DNA of 38,044 nt, taken from contig CANQOK010000021.1 of the NCBI GenBank assembly GCA_947625465.1, positions 1 to 38,044 on the forward strand, in the 5' to 3' direction. The position numbers and the translations under genes were made by a program. Positions 34,108 to 38,044 of the stretch are shown here, in pieces. Each line of letters opens with the position of its first letter. Within the stretch, counting starts at the first letter, position 1. A model generated the notes under the pieces. It saw only the letters and a list, made by a program, of their open reading frames with translations. It did no database searches and was not told the DNA's origin. Source of the stretch: an uncultured Lachnospiraceae bacterium. GTDB taxonomy: Bacteria > Bacillota > Clostridia > Lachnospirales > Lachnospiraceae.

Positions 34108-34845
34108 ATGAATTGGGTTGCCCCGATCAAAGATGACAAAACACTGAACGAGTTTCGAGAGAAGTTAAAGGAGTTGGATTTAAAGTACTATATTATGTTC
34201 GAGATCGGAATCGGAACCGGACTTCAGCTGCAGGAGATCCTGAAAATGAAGAACAAAGATATTACCGGCAAAAATTCCATTACCGTTACCATCGGTACGA
34301 AAGGCATAGAACGGGAATTTAAGATTAGTCCTGCTCTGAAGCAGACGATTTCCGACTACACAAAGGACAAGGATCCGGACGGATATCTAATTACCGGTCA
34401 CGCAAGTTCGTCTGCGCCTCTGTCCAGAGAACAGGCATATCGCGTATTTAAGAGTGTGGGCCGCTCTATGGGAATTTCCTCGATCGGCGCCCAGACCATG
34501 CGTAAGACATTTGCATGGCGCTATTACAAAGAAACCGGCGATATCTACTATCTGCAGGAGTTATTTAACCATGCCTCTCCATCTATTACATACCGTTATA
34601 TCGGAGAGAAGCCTAACGTTTCCGTTGTGCTGAAGAAGATGACGCCGGAAGAAAATGAACGCAGCCGTTATATGCTGTATTTAAACGACAACGGCAAAAA
34701 GCGTCTGGGAGCCATCGTAGACGAGTTATCCGGTATTCTGGAACAGTTTGACAGCCCTGCTAACAATGACGCTTTCTACGGACGGATCGACTGTCTTCTG
34801 GAAGAGCTGGAAATCCTGATGGAGAATTTCCACAATACAAGATAA
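34108..34845 (+). CDS. Tyrosine-recombinase catalytic-domain protein, degenerate active site
   Basis: 245 residues. Only the catalytic fold is present, without an N-terminal core-binding domain. Box I reads GTGLQLQEIL, with Q40 where the first catalytic Arg should be. Box II reads AQTMRKTFAWRYY, with R132 kept but the flanking His residues replaced by Q129 and K133. The LFNHASPSITYRY end keeps H155 and the nucleophile Y164. A C-terminal extension of about 75 residues is not typical. With Arg-1 missing, normal strand exchange is unlikely. No att sites, cargo or phage genes are nearby, so a chromosomal DNA-binding role is more likely than mobility. Confidence 0.8.
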   Translation: MNWVAPIKDDKTLNEFREKLKELDLKYYIMFEIGIGTGLQLQEILKMKNKDITGKNSITVTIGTKGIEREFKISPALKQTISDYTKDKDPDGYLITGHASSSAPLSREQAYRVFKSVGRSMGISSIGAQTMRKTFAWRYYKETGDIYYLQELFNHASPSITYRYIGEKPNVSVVLKKMTPEENERSRYMLYLNDNGKKRLGAIVDELSGILEQFDSPANNDAFYGRIDCLLEELEILMENFHNTR

Positions 34846-34872
34846 ATTGTATTTGACAAATTCTGCTGCACT

Positions 34873-35829
34873 ATGAATTATATTATTTTTGATTTAGAAT
34901 GGAATCAATGCCCCGCGGGAAAAGAAAAAGAAAATAAAAGACTTCCCTTTGAGATCATTGAAATCGGCGCAGTCAAGGCAGATGAACATCTGCAGATCCT
35001 GGACCGATTCAGCACGCTGATCTCCCCGCAGGTGTATCAAAAACTGCACTATAAGGTCCGGGAAATGAGTAAGCTGACCAGTGGAGATCTGCAGAACTGC
35101 CCCGATTTTAAAACCGCAGTTACAGACTTTCTGACCTGGTGCGGTACGGACTATCGCTTCTGTACGTGGGGCTGTCTGGACATTATGGAACTGCAGCGTA
35201 ATTTACAGTTTTTTAAAGTGAAGCATCGGTTTGCGCAGCCCTTGATCTACTATGACATTCAAAAGCTCCTGCATCTGTCTGTCGATGACGGCAGTCAGCC
35301 GCTCAGCAGCCTGTCGCATGCAGTTGAATACCTGGGGCTGGAAATTTCCCAGCCGTTTCACCGGGCGGTACATGATGCGGAATATACGCTTCAGGTTATG
35401 CAGCATATGGATTTTGCTTACTGGAGTCAATACTATTCTATCGACACCTATTACGCGCCTTCCACAAAGAGCGAAGAAATTTCTGTAACATTTCCGACTT
35501 ACAGCAAATATATTTCCCGCAAGTTCTCTTCCAGGGAACGCGCGTTTCTGGACCGGGAAGTGACTTCCATGCGCTGTCATATCTGCGGTTGTGAGATGCA
35601 GCCGCTGATCCCCTGGTTTTCAGACAATCCCAGGCTGTATTACGGCGCGGGACTCTGCCGGCAGCACGGGCTGCACCGTCTGAAGATAAAAGTCCGAAAG
35701 ACCTTTAACAATAAGACCTTTATCATAAAAATAACCGTTCCCACAGACGCATCCGGTATCCAGGCGATCCGGCTCCGTCAGGAACAGCTGCGGGAACGGC
35801 GCAAAGAAAAACGCCATAAGCCTGACTGA
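34873..35829 (+). CDS. DEDDh-type 3'-5' exonuclease with C-terminal Cys-rich domain
   Basis: 318 residues. Exo I FDLEW (D7, E9), Exo II in WGCLDIMEL, Exo III HRAVHDAEYT: a complete DEDDh set as in KapD/ERI-1-like exonucleases acting on RNA or DNA ends. After about residue 230 comes an extra domain with CHICGCEM and CRQHG, probably a zinc site, then a basic tail. The start ATG has no clear ribosome binding site. It is only 27 bases behind the recombinase-like gene, so the two are probably co-transcribed and translation may be coupled. Confidence 0.88.
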   Translation: MNYIIFDLEWNQCPAGKEKENKRLPFEIIEIGAVKADEHLQILDRFSTLISPQVYQKLHYKVREMSKLTSGDLQNCPDFKTAVTDFLTWCGTDYRFCTWGCLDIMELQRNLQFFKVKHRFAQPLIYYDIQKLLHLSVDDGSQPLSSLSHAVEYLGLEISQPFHRAVHDAEYTLQVMQHMDFAYWSQYYSIDTYYAPSTKSEEISVTFPTYSKYISRKFSSRERAFLDREVTSMRCHICGCEMQPLIPWFSDNPRLYYGAGLCRQHGLHRLKIKVRKTFNNKTFIIKITVPTDASGIQAIRLRQEQLRERRKEKRHKPD

Positions 35830-35859
35830 GAACCTCAGATCGGCCGATGGCGCTTTTTT
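35812..35859 (+). terminator. Terminator after the exonuclease gene
   Basis: Outer stem CGCCAT / ATGGCG (35812-35817 and 35847-35852) with inner GCC/GGC and CTGAG-aac-CTCAG, then TTTTTT (35854-35859). The stem begins inside the last codons of the gene. Confidence 0.7.
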
Positions 35860-35899
35860 GTTATCCTATTTCCATCTTATCGTATTCCATATTATCTTA

Positions 35900-37246
35900 T
35901 TATTCTCCGAACAGATCCTCTAAGATCTCTGCGGCGCTTTTATTCCGATATCCATCCGGATCTGTCATAACATGATTTCCGCTGATATCCCAGCGCATCT
36001 GACAATAATGGGACAGATAGGTTTCCGGCCGGCTGCGGTCCGGATATTTTTTCTGCCATTCTGGATAGTATTTCTGCATATACTTCCTGGCCAGCCGTAC
36101 CGCCTCACTGTTCTTTTCTCCCTTTGCCGATACGGTTCCGTCAATTTCTACGCCGGGCGGACTGGCATGGAGCAGTACCACGCTGCCATCTTTGCACTCT
36201 CCCAGCACGATCCATACATGTGAACAATCGCTGCAGGCAGAGCTCATAATATCACCGGCGCAATGATCTGTTACCTTCTCTTTGTCCCGATATGTACCGA
36301 ATCCTTTTTGGGAAAGCGTCTTGGCCATACTCTTGGCCTTCATAACATATCCTTCATTCCCCGCTTTCGTATTCAGGATATTATAGACTGTCCAGCCCAC
36401 ATACCCGGAACAATCCAGTCCGTTCCGAATCTGATATTTGGTTTTATTGTAATCATAGTCCGCATCCTGCTTCGCGGCAAACGCAGCCCATGCGGGACTT
36501 ACCCCAATGCTTACGGCGTCAATCCCCGATCCGGTATCTTCCTTATTCCAGCCGCCTCCCCACACATACATCGTAGAGCCTACCGGCTGCAGCGCGGTCT
36601 TCAGAAAATTCCTGATTGTAGAGATTCCCTTTTTTGCAGTCTGTACTGTCACCATTTTAGAATCCTGACTATACGCTGTCTTTTGGTTTACTTTATGATA
36701 AGCCTGTATCTTATATACATAAATTTCACCGGCTTTCAGTCCCGCATCCGTAAATAAAATTTTACCTGTCACCGTTCCAATTTTTTGGAAATTCTTGTCT
36801 GTTTTCTTTTTCCGGTATATCACATACCCGTCCGCATTTTCAGCCGCGCTCCATGATAGATTTACTGTATTTTTTACCGCGGTCGCAAACACCTGCTGCG
36901 GCACCGACGGCTGTATCTGCAGCGGTTTCGTCTGCGTCGGCTGTATTTGTGTCGGTTTAATCGTCTGCATTTGCCCCGTCTGTGCTTGTTCCGATTGCGT
37001 CTGCGTCGACTGTGCCTGCGTCGGTTTGATCGGCTGTGTCTCTGTCGATACGGATTGACTCTGTGTCTGCGGTTCTGTGGATTCCGTCTGTCCCTGTGTC
37101 GGCTGATGCAATTCCGTCGGTTCCGAAACCGGCTCTGTTGCTGCCGGAACTGCTTTCTCGCCGCTGCTTTTACAACCCTGAACCATTCCGCAGCTTAATA
37201 CAACAACAAAAATCAGAGACAGCATCCTTTGCATGTGTTTTCTCAT
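35900..37246 (-). CDS. Lipoprotein with Thr/Gln/Pro linker, FN3-like domain and NlpC/P60-like cysteine peptidase domain
   Basis: 448 residues from the ATG at 37246 (AGGTGA 8 bases upstream; a GTG at 37258 lies inside that site). Signal peptide with a weak lipobox VQGC, lipid Cys C25. Residues about 40-113 form a Thr-Gln-Pro repeat linker; about 117-203 is a fibronectin type III-like domain (NLSWSAAENADGYVIYR). The C-terminal part carries C279 (NGLDCSGYVGW), H343 (CSHVWIVLG) and H360, the order of NlpC/P60 peptidases. It is probably a surface-bound cell-wall hydrolase or peptidase. It lies 53 bp behind tRNA-Phe in the same direction with no terminator between. Confidence 0.82.
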   Translation of the reverse strand: MRKHMQRMLSLIFVVVLSCGMVQGCKSSGEKAVPAATEPVSEPTELHQPTQGQTESTEPQTQSQSVSTETQPIKPTQAQSTQTQSEQAQTGQMQTIKPTQIQPTQTKPLQIQPSVPQQVFATAVKNTVNLSWSAAENADGYVIYRKKKTDKNFQKIGTVTGKILFTDAGLKAGEIYVYKIQAYHKVNQKTAYSQDSKMVTVQTAKKGISTIRNFLKTALQPVGSTMYVWGGGWNKEDTGSGIDAVSIGVSPAWAAFAAKQDADYDYNKTKYQIRNGLDCSGYVGWTVYNILNTKAGNEGYVMKAKSMAKTLSQKGFGTYRDKEKVTDHCAGDIMSSACSDCSHVWIVLGECKDGSVVLLHASPPGVEIDGTVSAKGEKNSEAVRLARKYMQKYYPEWQKKYPDRSRPETYLSHYCQMRWDISGNHVMTDPDGYRNKSAAEILEDLFGE

Positions 37247-37298
37247 TTGTAATCTCACCTGTTTTTACCTTAATAAATAAAAAAATAAATACAAAAAA

Positions 37299-37371
37299 TG
37301 CCCAGAACTGGAATCGAACCAGTGACACAAGGATTTTCAGTCCTTTGCTCTACCAACTGAGCTATCTGGGC
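37299..37371 (-). tRNA. tRNA-Phe (anticodon GAA)
   Basis: Acceptor GCCCAGA / TCTGGGC, anticodon loop CTGAAAA, discriminator A, no encoded CCA. Last tRNA of the minus-strand cluster. Confidence 0.97.
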
Positions 37372-37402
37372 AATTAAAATAACAGCCTGGCTGTTATTCA
37401 AG

Positions 37403-37476
<74 letters not shown>

Positions 37477-37514
37477 ATATTAAATTCTATGCATATCCCT
37501 TATGGAATATGAAA

Positions 37515-37596
37515 TGGATGGAGGTGGATTCGAACCACCGAAGCAATTTGCAGCAGATTTACAGTCTGTCCCCTTTGGCCACTCGGGAATCCATCC
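37515..37596 (-). tRNA. tRNA-Tyr (anticodon GTA)
   Basis: Acceptor GGATGGA / TCCATCC, anticodon loop CTGTAAA, long variable arm (type II tRNA), discriminator A, no encoded CCA. Confidence 0.96.
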
Positions 37597-37614
37597 ATAA
37601 TAGTCTCTCGACTA

Positions 37615-37687
<73 letters not shown>

Positions 37688-37711
37688 ATTCCATTTTCAA
37701 AACAAAAAAAA

Positions 37712-37784
37712 TGGGACCTATAGGGTTCGAACCTATGACCCTCTGCTTGTAAGGCAGATGCTCTCCCAGCTGAGCTAAGATCCC
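37712..37784 (-). tRNA. tRNA-Val (anticodon TAC)
   Basis: Acceptor GGGATCT / AGGTCCC, anticodon loop CTTACAA, discriminator A, no encoded CCA. Confidence 0.96.
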
Positions 37785-37803
37785 AAACTATATAAATTGT
37801 AAG

Positions 37804-37877
37804 CGACCCGGATGGGGATCGAACCCACGACCTCCGCCGTGACAGGGCGGCGCTCTAACCAGCTGAGCCACCGGGCC
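37804..37877 (-). tRNA. tRNA-Asp (anticodon GTC)
   Basis: Acceptor GGCCCGG / CCGGGTC, anticodon loop CTGTCAC, discriminator G as usual for Asp. First tRNA of the cluster. Confidence 0.96.
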
Positions 37878-37890
37878 AGTGACAATGCAT

Positions 37891-37919
37891 ATTATAGCAA
37901 AGTGCATTCCCTTTGTCAA
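37891..37919 (-). promoter_or_regulatory. Perfect consensus promoter of the tRNA cluster
   Basis: Minus strand: TTGACA (37914-37919), 17-bp spacer, TATAAT (37891-37896). The -10 is 14 bases ahead of tRNA-Asp, so these tRNAs are made independently of the rRNA operon upstream. Confidence 0.9.
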
Positions 37920-37980
37920 TACTTTGTATACTCAAAACTTCACACTGAACTTTCTCTTCTCCCTTGGACTCAAACCTCTC

Positions 37981-38044
37981 TGGTCAAGCCCTCGACCGAT
38001 TAGTAGCAGTCAGCTCCATGCATCTCTGCACTTCCACCTCTGCC
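37981..38044 (-). rRNA. 23S rRNA, 3' end only (cut by window edge)
   Basis: The minus strand carries the conserved 3' terminal region of 23S, with GGAGCTGACTGCTACTAATC followed by GGTCGAGGGCTTGACC. The exact mature 3' end is approximate. No 5S-like sequence lies between it and the tRNA cluster. Confidence 0.88.

Noticed and set aside
34108-34845. Integrase as evidence for a mobile element
   Set aside because: Arg-1 is missing, there is no core-binding domain, and no att repeats or cargo genes were seen; the flanking tRNA genes are more than 2 kb away with ordinary genes between.
34856-34890. TTGACA just ahead of the exonuclease gene as a promoter
   Set aside because: The matching -10 (AATTAT at 17 bp) falls inside the coding start, so a transcript from it would lack the ATG and the Exo I motif.
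37878-37980. 5S rRNA between 23S and tRNA-Asp
   Set aside because: The interval is only about 100 bp, is AT-rich, contains a promoter and shows no 5S conserved segments.

Overview
The window reads as chromosome of a low-to-mid GC Gram-positive anaerobe of the Clostridia, most likely Lachnospiraceae. This is inferred from the gene content, the strong AGGAGG-type ribosome binding sites, sigma-A type promoters, tRNAs without an encoded CCA end, and a bacterial V/A-type ATP synthase operon. It is mostly core genome with accessory islands. No insertion sequence, prophage or CRISPR array was seen.

Layout. (1) 1-3579: a divergent c-di-GMP pair. A membrane sensor diguanylate cyclase (minus, C-terminus cut by the window edge) faces an EAL phosphodiesterase (plus). 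(2) 3582-7338, minus: glyA-folD-membrane spermidine-synthase-like operon from a consensus promoter that carries an operator-like inverted repeat. (3) 7419-15527, minus: a housekeeping cluster that matches the Bacillus yaaO-holB-ricT-trmN6-rsmI neighbourhood (Orn/Lys/Arg decarboxylase, guanylate-kinase-like protein, Ppx/GppA, holB, ricT, trmN6, rsmI). It is split between trmN6 and rsmI by a lipoprotein gene and what looks like the tail of a lost ABC-transporter ATPase. (4) 15685-18469: an APH-fold kinase (minus), a 490-bp intergenic region with a 23-bp perfect palindrome and a candidate structured small RNA with a strong terminator, then a cytoplasmic GH43 glycosidase (plus). (5) 18566-19608, minus: tRNA-Lys, a small Cys-rich ORF and trmB. 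(6) 19758-28335, plus: a complete nine-gene V-type ATPase operon (stalk G/H, C, I, K, F, E, A, B, D) ending in a strong terminator. (7) 28387-32738, minus: three tandem lipoprotein paralogues of the gene in region 3. (8) 32948-35829, plus: a catalytically dead D,D-carboxypeptidase-like membrane protein, a degenerate tyrosine-recombinase domain protein and a DEDDh exonuclease. (9) 35900-38044, minus: an FN3/NlpC-like lipoprotein, six tRNAs (Asp-Val-Thr-Tyr-fMet-Phe) with their own consensus promoter, and the 3' end of a 23S rRNA with no 5S gene after it.

The least ordinary signal is the lipoprotein family. Its two loci, about 23 kb apart, carry the same upstream element: two abutting 11-bp direct repeats (GGAGTTGTAAA type), each set 26 nt from a -10-like hexamer. 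This resembles a Pho-box/OmpR-family activator site, so the two loci may form one regulon under a response regulator encoded elsewhere. The ABC ATPase remnant next to the single-copy member suggests the family once travelled with a transporter. Other points of interest are the dead carboxypeptidase opposite the lipoprotein array, the candidate sRNA, the palindrome and several promoter-embedded repeats.
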